This document shows positions 12,098-20,241 of a stretch of DNA of 64,000 bases, in pieces (the first letter of the stretch is position 1; each line of letters opens with the position of its first letter). Both the position numbers and the translations under genes were made by a program. The notes under the pieces were generated by a model that did not search any database, was not told the DNA's origin, and worked only from the letters and a program-made list of their open reading frames with translations. The DNA is from Metabacillus fastidiosus NBRC 101226 (GTDB lineage Bacteria > Bacillota > Bacilli > Bacillales > Bacillaceae): the NCBI RefSeq assembly GCF_001591625.1, contig NZ_BCVG01000002.1:62001-126000 (forward strand), given 5' to 3'.

Positions 12098-12712
12098 TTA
12101 AATACTATCATCATCTTGGTCAATGATTGAAATATTCAGTCTCTTTTCCACCTTTTTACCGACAAACCACAGCAAGAAAATAACTAATCCTGCGATAAAT
12201 AATCTTATCGGCTGTGTTATTAAAGCGTGAAGATCGTAGCCGATAAAACTAACGATAAAAACCATAACAAATTTTCCAGAAATAACAGCCAGGCTATATT
12301 GCCAAATACTGATCTTTGATAAACCTGCAACGACATTAACGGCTGCCGATGGTGTGAATGGGAAACATAAAAGTAAAAATAATGGACTAAATCCTTTTTT
12401 CTCCATCCAAGTCATCAGTTTTTTAACCGTCTTATGTCTATTTAAAAAATGGAAAAACCTTTGCTGTCCTAACCTTCTTATTATGAAAAAGACTAAAATA
12501 GAACCTAAAGAAGAACCGAACCATGTTAAAAGAAAACCGAGCCATAAGCCAAATGAATTCACGTTTACAACGATGAAAACAATCAATGGCAGAAACGGTA
12601 AAAATGCTTCAATCATCGGTAGACCAATCGCAAATAAGGGGCCAAAAGAACGGAACTCCTTAAAAAGCCTGATTAAATTTTCTTCTGTAAAAAACTGCAG
12701 CAGCATCTCCAA
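12098..12712 (-). CDS. yhjE: TVP38/TMEM64 (VTT domain) membrane protein
   Basis: Integral membrane protein of 204 residues with about five hydrophobic segments and the SNARE-associated/VTT core (LLCFPFTPSAAVNVVAGLS). Members of the wider DedA/VTT superfamily include lipid scramblases and flippases, but the substrate of this subgroup is not known. The TTG start follows GAGGAG by 11 nt. It lies directly upstream of the signal peptidase gene, the same pairing as yhjE-sipV in B. subtilis, and is probably in one operon with it and map. About 165 bp of AT-rich DNA upstream separate it from comK. Confidence 0.85.
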   Translation of the reverse strand: MEMLLQFFTEENLIRLFKEFRSFGPLFAIGLPMIEAFLPFLPLIVFIVVNVNSFGLWLGFLLTWFGSSLGSILVFFIIRRLGQQRFFHFLNRHKTVKKLMTWMEKKGFSPLFLLLCFPFTPSAAVNVVAGLSKISIWQYSLAVISGKFVMVFIVSFIGYDLHALITQPIRLFIAGLVIFLLWFVGKKVEKRLNISIIDQDDDSI

Positions 12713-12877
12713 ATTACTAATATCTCCTCAACATCATTTCTTTTATTTTACACATTTTCAGTTTAATTTAAAAATGATGCAAGATTAAACTTTAAAGTGA
12801 ATGTCCTATTGTCCTTTATTCCCTTTAAATGTACAGAATAATCTATCATAGTAAAATAAGGAGAAGCTAATCTTCTA

Positions 12878-13432
12878 CTAATCAGGCTTATGTAATTCCC
12901 TTATAATCTGCTTATAAATTTTATGAATTTCACTTTCTTTTGAAAAAAGCATCATATTCATTTTATGTTGCTCCTTTTCAATTCTTGATGACATAATTGT
13001 TCTTAATTGAGCAGTACGAAAGAGTTGATTTTCAAAGGAAGTTAACGAGATAGGAATAATAACCGTCTTCCCACCTATAAAAGTCACTTGTGTATCATCA
13101 TATCCTGTTTGCTTATATTCAAGGACATACGCATGGGAGAGCCAAGCACATTGGGGTCTGGTTGGGGAAGTGGTTGGGAAGAAGTAAATCGAGCTTGTCG
13201 GGTCAATAACAATAGGGGATTTATGTGTAACACCCATCAGTTCTCTAGTGCCATCCTTCCTGCCTTCGTAGCTGCTTCCAAAGTAGGCACAACTTCCTTC
13301 AATTAAATGAATTGGTTTCTTCTTTACTGTAAATTCCTGTTCTGCTTCAAAAACAGTCGAAAAAAGCTTTGTTCCCTCAATCTGTGGTAAAATTGCCATG
13401 GTCATCCGATTAACTTTGTAATCATCTATCAT
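12878..13432 (-). CDS. comK: ComK, master regulator of competence
   Basis: DNA-binding activator of late competence genes. The product matches the ComK family over its length, with the hallmark blocks GSCAYFGSSYEGRKDGT, HKSPIVIDP, FPTTSPTRPQCAWLSH and SFENQLFRTAQLRT. The ATG at 13432 is 6 nt after GAGGTG; the GTG three codons earlier is part of that ribosome-binding site. The product is 184 residues against about 192 in B. subtilis. The C-terminal tail, which binds MecA in B. subtilis, is present. No clear pair of ComK boxes (AAAAN5TTTT) was seen upstream, so autoregulation cannot be claimed from sequence. Confidence 0.96.
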   Translation of the reverse strand: MIDDYKVNRMTMAILPQIEGTKLFSTVFEAEQEFTVKKKPIHLIEGSCAYFGSSYEGRKDGTRELMGVTHKSPIVIDPTSSIYFFPTTSPTRPQCAWLSHAYVLEYKQTGYDDTQVTFIGGKTVIIPISLTSFENQLFRTAQLRTIMSSRIEKEQHKMNMMLFSKESEIHKIYKQIIRELHKPD

Positions 13433-13520
13433 ATTACTCACCTCATCGCTAGGTAATTAGTACCAACCTTAATCTAACATATTCCGCCATCGTTTTCTAT
13501 ATATTTACATAAAATAAATA

Positions 13521-13562
13521 AAAGAATGACTTCCTTAACATTGCTGTAAAGAAGTCATTCTT
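13521..13562 (-). terminator. Terminator between the small gene at 13555 and comK
   Basis: On the minus strand, GAATGACTTC and GAAGTCATTC pair across a 16-nt loop and are followed by TTTTATTTATTTT. The stop codon of the 13555-13719 gene lies inside the stem. It isolates comK from upstream minus-strand transcription. Confidence 0.85.
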
Positions 13563-13719
13563 TTATTTGCTGAGTCGGCACTTTATTTATCGCCGAAGTT
13601 ATCTCCTTTATACCATTAACATAGGCATTTAAAGAAAATATCCGACTTGAGGCTACATTCATTTGTGGATTAAGCGGTGTTGATGGCAATTCTGCTTCTA
13701 ATTCATCATAATTATACAT
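13555..13719 (-). CDS. Small protein of unknown function beside comK
   Basis: Not recognised. The likely product is 54 residues starting MYNYDELEAELP, from the ATG at 13719, preceded by AAGGAGTGAG 11 nt upstream. A longer frame starts at 13773 but lacks a ribosome-binding site and has the better site inside it. The protein is soluble, acidic at the start, and has no membrane segment, cysteine or known motif. It ends in its own terminator and is divergent from the IDEAL-domain gene, so it has its own promoter in the AT-rich 13720-13860 region. Confidence 0.6.
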   Translation of the reverse strand: MYNYDELEAELPSTPLNPQMNVASSRIFSLNAYVNGIKEITSAINKVPTQQIKE

Positions 13720-13862
13720 TTTAAGATACTCACTCCTTTTTTCTAGTATGTCCAAATTGGTGTTTTTATTCATAAAAAATTTTCATAAAATTATAAAAAC
13801 ATTGGTTGATTTTTCCTTACCACCTCCATATAATATAAAAAAGGCATCAGGGGTGATATTTC

Positions 13863-14093
13863 ATGAAAAATAAGAAATCGTCCACCGATATCATGAATTC
13901 CCGTATGAACAACAAAGATCAGGCAGAAAATGCAGTATTGGATATGTATATCCAAATGGTTTTAGATGAAGCTATATTACTGCGCCGCAAGATGTTGTTA
14001 GAAGCCAAAATAAATGATGCACTTGACCGTTATGACCGTGAAGCGTTTTTACGTTTATCAGAAGAATATAAAAAACTGAGAAAAATTGTTTAA
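13863..14093 (+). CDS. yhzC: IDEAL-domain small protein (YhzC-like)
   Basis: A 76-residue, highly charged protein. Its C-terminal half (LDMYIQMVLDEAILLRRKML then KINDALDRYDREAFLRLSEE) is a textbook IDEAL domain, a helical module of Firmicutes often found in small or regulatory proteins. Start choice is clear: AGGGGTGAT lies 5 nt before the ATG. In B. subtilis a small IDEAL protein, YhzC, also sits next to comK, so the assignment is by domain plus position; molecular function is unknown. A strong terminator follows immediately. Confidence 0.85.
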   Translation: MKNKKSSTDIMNSRMNNKDQAENAVLDMYIQMVLDEAILLRRKMLLEAKINDALDRYDREAFLRLSEEYKKLRKIV

Positions 14094-14125
14094 GAACCGT
14101 CCCTTTTACAGGACGGTTCTTTTCT
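14093..14125 (+). terminator. Terminator after the IDEAL-domain gene
   Basis: AAGAACCGTCC and GGACGGTTCTT form an 11-bp perfect stem around an 8-nt loop, followed by TTTCTTTTC. It begins at the stop codon. Confidence 0.92.
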
Positions 14126-14148
14126 TTTCAATTCTCTCTAGTATTTGA

Positions 14149-15402
14149 TCATTCCTCATACTTTTCTAAATACTGAATCCTCTCAAAGATCGTTGGATGT
14201 CCGTAACGGAAAATCTTCACTAATTGTGGCGGGTTCACTTGACTTAGACTCGCCTTTGATAATTTCTGAAACGTATAAATTCCTGCTTCATTATCTTTTG
14301 TCAGTTCCAGCGCATACATATCAGCTGATTTTTCCTGATATCTTGATACTGCATTTGACAAGGGACTTGCGGCAAATACTAATATTCCCAGAAGCATCAA
14401 AAACAATGGTAAAGAACTAATCTCCTGTTTACCCTTTATATTAAGCCTCGTTCCCCATTTTTCAATGATAACTGTCATTAGTTTATCAATAAGAAATAAA
14501 GCTCCAAGACTAAGTATTAAATAACCTGCAATCCCGACATAAATATGCTTCATCACGTAATGGCCCATCTCATGCGCCATAATAAATAAAATCTCATCAT
14601 CATTGAGCCGCTCCAACGTCGTATCCCACAAAACAATTCGGGAATTCGATCCGACCCCTGTTACATAAGCATTGAGTGCATTCGTCTTCTCTGACATATT
14701 TACTTCATACACATGTTTAGCAGGTATGTCTGCCTTATCCACCAATGCTAAAATTTTCGCTTCCAATTCCTTATCTTTTAATGGATAAAAATCATTATAA
14801 AGAGGATCAATTAATACCGGCTGAACGAACATTAGAAAAAATGAAAAAGGGATTGATAAAAGCCAGGTATACAGCCACCATCTTTTTGCAGACTTTCGAA
14901 TGAAAAAATATAACACTGTCACAATGATAATCATTAACAAATAATTCACCCAAAAATCAATGAGCTGGTCTTTCATCCAGGAAGAAAATACTTGTGTTGT
15001 AATTTGATATGCAGTTGAAATCTTATAGCCTCCCCATTCAATAGGGAAAGATAAGATTGTTACGAATAGCGTCAGCCAAAATAAATAAACAGCTGTCTGA
15101 ACGATAGAGAACTTTGATATTCCCTTTGCCCAGCCGCTCATCTTCCTCGACAGGCCTGTTACTAAAATAATTAAAAACAGAAACCATTCAAAAGGTGTTG
15201 TAACAAAAAAAAGAAAGTTTTTAATTTTGGAATATTCTTCAGACAATAATAATTCTCTTCCATCCATAAATGTCTCAGGATCCGCCAGCGAACCGGCATA
15301 CTGAGGAGGGACGCCAGAACTTGTAAAATGAAATAGATACAAATATATGAACAAACCATATAAAAAATAAACGAGTACAGACATCGTCAGCAGTTTACGC
15401 AT
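14149..15402 (-). CDS. yhfN: M48-family membrane metalloprotease (Ste24/YhfN type)
   Basis: Membrane zinc protease of the CAAX prenyl protease 1 (Ste24) type. The zinc motif HEMGH is at residues 277-281 in the segment IMAHEMGHYVMKH, with the downstream ALELT...A third-ligand region. About seven hydrophobic segments occupy the N-terminal half and residues 290-350. Length is 417 residues, close to B. subtilis YhfN. Bacteria lack farnesylated CAAX substrates, so the natural substrate is unknown; membrane protein quality control is the usual proposal. A GGAGGAATGAT ribosome-binding site precedes the ATG. It is transcribed alone. Confidence 0.88.
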   Translation of the reverse strand: MRKLLTMSVLVYFLYGLFIYLYLFHFTSSGVPPQYAGSLADPETFMDGRELLLSEEYSKIKNFLFFVTTPFEWFLFLIILVTGLSRKMSGWAKGISKFSIVQTAVYLFWLTLFVTILSFPIEWGGYKISTAYQITTQVFSSWMKDQLIDFWVNYLLMIIIVTVLYFFIRKSAKRWWLYTWLLSIPFSFFLMFVQPVLIDPLYNDFYPLKDKELEAKILALVDKADIPAKHVYEVNMSEKTNALNAYVTGVGSNSRIVLWDTTLERLNDDEILFIMAHEMGHYVMKHIYVGIAGYLILSLGALFLIDKLMTVIIEKWGTRLNIKGKQEISSLPLFLMLLGILVFAASPLSNAVSRYQEKSADMYALELTKDNEAGIYTFQKLSKASLSQVNPPQLVKIFRYGHPTIFERIQYLEKYEE

Positions 15403-15472
15403 ATCATTCCTCCATCTGTAAACAAGCTTTTTTATTAGTTTAGTTATTACTCGTTATGATTAGAACATGCAT

Positions 15473-15781
15473 TTAAAATAGAAATCCATATATGGCTAAT
15501 ACACCAATTGCACTCATTACAACGATAATGACATTTGCACCGAAATAGGCAGCAATAACGGCAGTTAATGCCCCTATTATTCCAAACCAAATATCATCGT
15601 TCATGAAAAAGACACCTGGAATAATTAAAGTGCCAAGTGCTGCATACGGTACGTTTTTTAATACATTTTGTAAAAAATCGGGCAGCTTTATTTCACTTAA
15701 AAAGACAAGTGGGATCATTCTCGGAATATATGTAACAATTCCCATACCTATAATAATAAGAATAATAGAACTATTCAACAT
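15473..15781 (-). CDS. azlD: AzlD, small subunit of branched-chain amino acid exporter
   Basis: A 102-residue membrane protein with four predicted helices and the AzlD signature IPRMIPLVFLSE near residue 20. With AzlC it forms a two-component exporter for branched-chain amino acids (or azaleucine). Its ATG lies inside the azlC 3' end (11-bp overlap), after GGGAG, which indicates translational coupling. It is the last gene of the regulator-azlC-azlD unit. Confidence 0.9.
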   Translation of the reverse strand: MLNSSIILIIIGMGIVTYIPRMIPLVFLSEIKLPDFLQNVLKNVPYAALGTLIIPGVFFMNDDIWFGIIGALTAVIAAYFGANVIIVVMSAIGVLAIYGFLF

Positions 15782-16499
15782 GATTCCGTACTCCCTTCAA
15801 ATAAATAAATTCAATAAGCACCGCTGCCGCAATCGTCGAAATAACAATTCCCCAGCCTGTTGAAATGTAGCCGGTTGCCACACAGATTGAATTAAATACT
15901 GCTGCTGTCACTGCTAAAAATAATACTTTTCTTTGCTTTTTCAACGTTGGAATTAATAAGCCGATAAACATCGCATATAAAGCAATAGACATGCTTTCTT
16001 GAATAATTTTCGGAAGGCTTGCGCCAATAACATGCCCAAGTCCCGAATTAATAACCCAGCTTGAGTAGGAAATAAAAATGAGACCGAACATATATCCCGT
16101 TGTTACTTTTCCGCTTTTGAGTGAAGCAACCGAAAATGTTTCATCCGTTAAACCAAATGAATACAATGCTTTTTTCCATAAATGATCACTTTCTATCTTC
16201 TCGCTCAAAGATGCTGACATAAGAAAGTGACGGATATTAACAATGAAAGTAGTAAAAATTATTTCAATTGCTCCTGTTCCAACTGCAAGCAAGCTTAAAA
16301 AGATATACTGTGCTGCACCTGCAAAAACAATAAGACTCGTAAGTACCGTTTCATATAATGTCAGTCCTGTTGATTTTGCTAAAAGTCCAAATGTAAGGGC
16401 TGCTGGCATATAGCCAATCGCAATACTGATTCCTGCTTGAAGCCCATGAACAAAGTTTGATTGCTTTTTTTCTAATGATGCTGATGTCACTGATGCCAT
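15771..16499 (-). CDS. azlC: AzlC, large subunit of branched-chain amino acid exporter
   Basis: A 242-residue membrane protein of the AzlC/YgaZ family with the typical start AGISIAIGYMPAALTFGLLA and the NIRHFLMSASL motif after the second helix pair. It exports branched-chain amino acids together with AzlD. It lies 17 bp after the cupin-type regulator gene and overlaps azlD, so the three form an operon controlled from the palindromic promoter at 17081-17136. Confidence 0.92.
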   Translation of the reverse strand: MASVTSASLEKKQSNFVHGLQAGISIAIGYMPAALTFGLLAKSTGLTLYETVLTSLIVFAGAAQYIFLSLLAVGTGAIEIIFTTFIVNIRHFLMSASLSEKIESDHLWKKALYSFGLTDETFSVASLKSGKVTTGYMFGLIFISYSSWVINSGLGHVIGASLPKIIQESMSIALYAMFIGLLIPTLKKQRKVLFLAVTAAVFNSICVATGYISTGWGIVISTIAAAVLIEFIYLKGVRNHVE

Positions 16500-16516
16500 T
16501 AATTATCAATTCTCCT

Positions 16517-17068
16517 TTACGGGTAAAAAATCACATTGTAAAAACTCGTTATTTGATTGGTTTCATTTTCATATGTATGGTCATCATTAGCCTGAAAATG
16601 GATAGATTCAGCTTTTTTCAATTTATAGGACTGTTCTCCAATACGAATGGTAACTTCTCCATCACAAACTAAAATATATTCTTCCACACTGTCATGATGG
16701 CGTTCTGAACAATGTCTGCAGCCTGGCTGTAATTCAACAAAATAGATTTCAAATTTCTTGGAAGAATCGAACGGAAAAAACGGATACACCTGATATAATT
16801 CTCCATCCTCTGTTAGCGGTTTTTTATCTTCTAAACGAACAACAGATACATTTGATTGTTTTTCCTCTATTAGCGAAGAAAAAGAAACTTGAAGACCATT
16901 GGCAATTTTCCATAATGTATTTACTGTAGGACTCGATTCTCCCTTTTCAATTTGGGCAAGCATCCCTTTACTGACACTGCTTAAGCCTGAAAGCTGATCT
17001 AAACTATAGCCCCTGAGCTTTCGTATTTTCTTCAGATTTATTCCAATTTGAACTTGTAAAGATTTCAT
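16517..17068 (-). CDS. XRE-family regulator with C-terminal cupin domain
   Basis: A 183-residue transcription factor. Residues about 8-63 form a helix-turn-helix (RGYSLDQLSGLSSVSKGMLA), and about 100-180 form a cupin sensor (EEYILVCDGEVTIRIGEQ, then H and Y residues). Architectures of this kind (SinR-like head, cupin tail) often control the exporter or metabolic genes next to them. It heads the azlCD operon and an AAAGGAGAATGAG ribosome-binding site precedes the ATG. The perfect inverted repeats directly upstream are the expected binding sites, making autoregulation likely. The effector is unknown; an amino acid is a reasonable guess. Confidence 0.88.
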   Translation of the reverse strand: MKSLQVQIGINLKKIRKLRGYSLDQLSGLSSVSKGMLAQIEKGESSPTVNTLWKIANGLQVSFSSLIEEKQSNVSVVRLEDKKPLTEDGELYQVYPFFPFDSSKKFEIYFVELQPGCRHCSERHHDSVEEYILVCDGEVTIRIGEQSYKLKKAESIHFQANDDHTYENETNQITSFYNVIFYP

Positions 17069-17080
17069 CTCATTCTCCTT

Positions 17081-17136
17081 TAGTTAACTAGTTCAATATA
17101 TTGAACTATTGTATATTATATTGAACTAGTTAACTA
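17081..17136. promoter_or_regulatory. Nested palindromic operator of the regulator-azlCD operon
   Basis: Two perfect 20-bp arms, 17081-17100 and 17117-17136, are inverted copies of each other across 16 bp. The left arm together with the spacer makes a second perfect 18-bp palindrome, 17090-17107 (AGTTCAATATATTGAACT). The repeated half-site AGTTCAATATA therefore occurs three times, and AGTTAACT caps both ends. The array lies 12 bp before the ribosome-binding site and covers the promoter, as expected of an autoregulatory site. Confidence 0.85.
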
Positions 17137-17166
17137 TAGAAAAATAAAAATTATTTTTAAAACAAT

Positions 17167-17195
17167 AAAAAAAGAGCACAGTATAAACTGTACTC
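17167..17195 (-). terminator. Terminator of the TrpXYZ-type ABC operon
   Basis: On the minus strand GAGTACAGT and ACTGTGCTC pair across TTAT and are followed by TTTTTTT. The ATPase stop codon is in the stem. It prevents read-through into the azl promoter. Confidence 0.9.
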
Positions 17196-17988
17196 AACCT
17201 AATAATGCTCTATCAGATAAGGCACCATTGCCTTTGATTTTAGAAAACTCGTTTAATAATGAATTCACCGTCAGCTTCTTCTTTTCTTCCCCCTGTGATG
17301 AGAAGATGATCTGTCCTCTATCCATCATAATTAAACGATTTCCAAGATCCACTGCCTGCTGCATATTATGTGTAATCATAATTGTCGTTAAATTTCCGTT
17401 CTCCACAAGCTTCTTCGTTAAATTAGTAATTAACTCCGCTCTGGAAGGATCAAGTGCTGCTGTATGTTCATCCAGAAGTAAAATATCCGGTTTTGTAAAT
17501 GTCGCCATTAAAAGAGACAATGCCTGTCGCTCCCCGCCGGATAAAAGCCCGACTTTTGCTTGAAGACGATTTTCAAGTCCTAAGCCAAGTGATTCAAGAT
17601 GACCTTTAAAAAATTCTCTTCTTTTACTTGATACTCCTGATTTTAACGTTCTCTTATGAATTCTTGAATAAGCAATCGCAAGGTTCTCTTCAATTGTTAA
17701 TGTCGGTGCTGTTCCTGCCATAGGGTCTTGGAATACACGGCCAATATACCTTGAACGCTTAAATTCCTTCACATCTGTCATTTTCTTATCTCTTATTAAA
17801 ACATCGCCATCATCCGGAATAATTCTTCCAGCAACAATATTTAACAATGTCGACTTACCAGCACCATTACTGCCGATTACTGTTACAAAATCGCCTGGAT
17901 CTAAAGAGAGTGATAGTTTGTTTAAAGCAATTTTCTCATCGACAGAACCTTCATTAAACACTTTATAAATTTGCTTTAACTGTAACAA
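17194..17988 (-). CDS. ABC transporter ATPase (TrpZ-type)
   Basis: ATP-binding subunit of an importer. Walker [10 protein letters not shown] is at residues 39-47, the signature is LLSGGERQAL and Walker B ILLLDEHTAALDP. Length is 264 residues. The TTG start follows GAGGTG with 6 nt; the permease stop codon lies within this spacing, so the two genes are tightly coupled. It is the third gene of a lipoprotein-permease-ATPase operon of the ABC_sub_bind/TrpXYZ class. Confidence 0.9.
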   Translation of the reverse strand: MLQLKQIYKVFNEGSVDEKIALNKLSLSLDPGDFVTVIGSNGAGKSTLLNIVAGRIIPDDGDVLIRDKKMTDVKEFKRSRYIGRVFQDPMAGTAPTLTIEENLAIAYSRIHKRTLKSGVSSKRREFFKGHLESLGLGLENRLQAKVGLLSGGERQALSLLMATFTKPDILLLDEHTAALDPSRAELITNLTKKLVENGNLTTIMITHNMQQAVDLGNRLIMMDRGQIIFSSQGEEKKKLTVNSLLNEFSKIKGNGALSDRALLG

Positions 17989-17991
17989 AAT

Positions 17992-18957
17992 CTACACCTC
18001 TCTTCTTCGTAAGCTTTTTCTTCGTTTTTCTTTTTGCTTATCCATTACTTGTGGGATGACGAGTGCAGCGATAACGATACATGCTGTAATAAGCTTCATA
18101 TCACCTGTGTCAAAGAAATTCCATCGAAGTGCCATCGCAACGATTAGACGATAAACAACCGCACCGATAATAACTGCTAATGTTGCACGGATAATCGTTT
18201 TTGTACCGACTAATGCTTCTCCAATGATAACAGATGCAAGACCGATAACGATCATTCCTATACCCATTCCAGCATCACTGAATGAATTGTACTGGGCAAT
18301 AAATGCACCCGAAAATGCAACTAAAGCATTTGAAATACCTAATCCAACAATTTTCAAAGTATCTGTATTTGCAGAAAAACTCGTAATCATTTGCTCATTA
18401 TCACCGACAGCACGGATTGCAAGACCAACTTCTGTTTTTAAGAAATAATCAAGAACAATTTTAATAATAATAATTAAAATAAGCATAATAATAACGATTG
18501 ACCATGTTTTTGGAACAAATGCACCTAAGCCGATTGATTCAAACAATTGCTGCATCCCTTGATCAATACCAAGCTTTTCCCACCAAGAGGAGATCATTGT
18601 AAATACAGTATCTTCTTGAAGCAATGGAACATTTGCTTTCCCCATAATTCTTAGATTGATAGAGTATAAGGCAATCATCATTAAAATCCCTGAAAGAAGC
18701 GGATTAATCTTACCTTTAGTATGAAGAATACCAGTAATACAGCCAGCAATAAAACCGGCTGCCAGTGCCGCAGCTGTCGCAATAAATGGATTCACACCAT
18801 TAACAATTAATATCGCGCTTACTGCAGCACCTGTTACGAAGCTCCCATCAACGGTCAAATCAGGAAAATCTAATATTCGAAACGATAAATAAACACCAAG
18901 TGCCATAATGGCATATATTAAACCTGATTCAAAAGAACCAAAAAGAGCTGTAAACAT
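17992..18957 (-). CDS. ABC transporter permease (TrpY-type)
   Basis: A 321-residue permease of the branched-chain amino acid transporter class (BPD_transp_2) with about nine membrane segments; motifs include FRILDFPDLTVDGSFVTGAA near the N terminus and AVGDNEQMITSFSANTDTLK in the middle. It sits between the solute-binding lipoprotein (12 bp gap) and the ATPase (3 bp between stop and start). The substrate cannot be read from sequence; related systems carry tryptophan or other small aromatic or heterocyclic molecules. Confidence 0.9.
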   Translation of the reverse strand: MFTALFGSFESGLIYAIMALGVYLSFRILDFPDLTVDGSFVTGAAVSAILIVNGVNPFIATAAALAAGFIAGCITGILHTKGKINPLLSGILMMIALYSINLRIMGKANVPLLQEDTVFTMISSWWEKLGIDQGMQQLFESIGLGAFVPKTWSIVIIMLILIIIIKIVLDYFLKTEVGLAIRAVGDNEQMITSFSANTDTLKIVGLGISNALVAFSGAFIAQYNSFSDAGMGIGMIVIGLASVIIGEALVGTKTIIRATLAVIIGAVVYRLIVAMALRWNFFDTGDMKLITACIVIAALVIPQVMDKQKEKRRKSLRRREV

Positions 18958-18969
18958 TTTTTCTCACCT

Positions 18970-19965
18970 TTATTCAATAATTTCTGCATCCTTTTTCCAT
19001 TCTTCTTTAATTTCAATACCCATTTCTTCAGCAGCTTTTTTATTAATTTCAAGCTTTAAGTTTTGTGGATATTGTACTGGCAGCTCATTTACTTTCGCCT
19101 CACCAGTTAAAATTTTCGCTGCCATTTCACCAGCTTCATAACCGATATCATTATAGTCAAAGCCGTATGCAGCAAAGCCTCCGCGTTTAACAGAATCTAA
19201 TTCACCAACGAACAATGGAATATCTTTATCACTTGCAACACCGATAACTGATTCTAAAGCAGATACTACTGTGTTATCTGTAATAATGTAGAAGAAGTCC
19301 ACTTTACCGACTAAAGATTCAGCCGCCTGTTTTACTTCAGCAGATGTTGAAACAGATGATTTCACAACTTTTAAATCTGTTCCTTTTGTTGCTTTTTCAA
19401 CTAGTTCCACTTGTGCAACAGAATTCTGCTCACCGGAATTGTAAATCATTCCAATACGTTTGCCTTCAAAATTATCAGCAATGAATTTTACTGTATTCGG
19501 AATTGCATCAGGATGTGTATCTGTCGTACCTGTAATATTTCCGCCAGGCTCTTCCATACTTTTCACAAGTCCTCCAGCAACTGGATCTGTTACAGAAGTG
19601 AAGACGATCGGAATATCTTTTGTCGCGTTTAATGAACTTAACGCACTAGGTGTAGAGTTAGCAAAAATAAGATCTACATTGTCTCCAACAAAATTATTCG
19701 CAATTGATTGACTGTTATTTTGATCATTTTGTGCATTTTGCTCATCAAATTCAACATTTAAGCCTTTATCCTCAAGTGCTTTCTTAAATCCTTTCGTTGC
19801 TGCATCAAGTGATGGATGCTCAACAATTTGCGTAATACCGACTTTATACGTTTTCTTGCCATCTTCAGATGAACCAGAACCGCCACTTTCACTCGTACCA
19901 CAGCCAGCTAAAAGTAGAAAACTAGCTAACGCAGTCGTTAAACCTAATTTCATTCCCTTTTTCAC
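18970..19965 (-). CDS. Solute-binding lipoprotein (ABC_sub_bind/TrpX family)
   Basis: Extracytoplasmic binding protein of 331 residues. A lipobox LLLAGC marks the lipidated cysteine; KKTYKVGITQIVEHPSLDA opens the mature domain, and the NSTPSAL and FTSVTDPVAGGLV segments are typical of the ABC_sub_bind family. The GTG start at 19965 is 7 nt after AGGGGG. A longer frame begins at an ATG at 20037, but that ATG lies inside the spacer of the promoter at 20029-20056, so it cannot be the start of that transcript. First gene of the operon. Confidence 0.92.
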   Translation of the reverse strand: MKKGMKLGLTTALASFLLLAGCGTSESGGSGSSEDGKKTYKVGITQIVEHPSLDAATKGFKKALEDKGLNVEFDEQNAQNDQNNSQSIANNFVGDNVDLIFANSTPSALSSLNATKDIPIVFTSVTDPVAGGLVKSMEEPGGNITGTTDTHPDAIPNTVKFIADNFEGKRIGMIYNSGEQNSVAQVELVEKATKGTDLKVVKSSVSTSAEVKQAAESLVGKVDFFYIITDNTVVSALESVIGVASDKDIPLFVGELDSVKRGGFAAYGFDYNDIGYEAGEMAAKILTGEAKVNELPVQYPQNLKLEINKKAAEEMGIEIKEEWKKDAEIIE

Positions 19966-20028
19966 AATATATCCCCCTCTAAATTTAGCGCTTTTATTCT
20001 GTCTCGCTTTTATGCTTTTATTGATTAA

Positions 20029-20056
20029 ATTATACATGAAGTGAAATTTAGTTCAA
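20029..20056 (-). promoter_or_regulatory. Sigma-A type promoter of the TrpXYZ-type operon
   Basis: Minus strand TTGAAC (20056-20051), 16-bp spacer, TATAAT (20034-20029). The predicted RNA start near 20022 leaves a leader of about 57 nt before the GTG. No T-box or other riboswitch is recognisable in this short leader. Confidence 0.75.
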
Positions 20057-20092
20057 TATTTTTTCAGAATTTTATTACTTTTTATTTTTTCC

Positions 20093-20132
20093 AATTTTAA
20101 AAGACTGTACTACGTTAAATAAGCACAGTCTT
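20093..20132 (-). terminator. Terminator after lplJ
   Basis: On the minus strand AAGACTGTGCT and AGTACAGTCTT pair (one G-T) around a 10-nt loop, followed by TTAAAATT. It lies 110 bp after lplJ and upstream of the ABC operon promoter. Confidence 0.7.
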
Positions 20133-20241
20133 AAAGGATTTATTTTTTCTACAGTAATATTTAATTATTATATCTACATACTAATAATTACCAATGAAAG
20201 TGTTTTCAATAAAAGGAAAAAGTCCCTGTATTCCACTTTAA

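Noticed and set aside
13775-13800. ComK boxes near comK
   Set aside because: The A/T runs do not give two AAAAN5TTTT boxes with the required spacing, and they lie upstream of other genes.
19966-20037. N-terminal extension of the solute-binding protein from the upstream ATG
   Set aside because: That ATG lies inside the spacer of the sigma-A promoter and would place about 24 basic residues before the lipoprotein signal; the GTG with AGGGGG is better.
20040-20241. T-box or other riboswitch for the TrpXYZ-type operon
   Set aside because: The predicted leader is only about 57 nt and no AGGGUGGNACCGCG motif is present; the hairpin there is better explained as the lplJ terminator.
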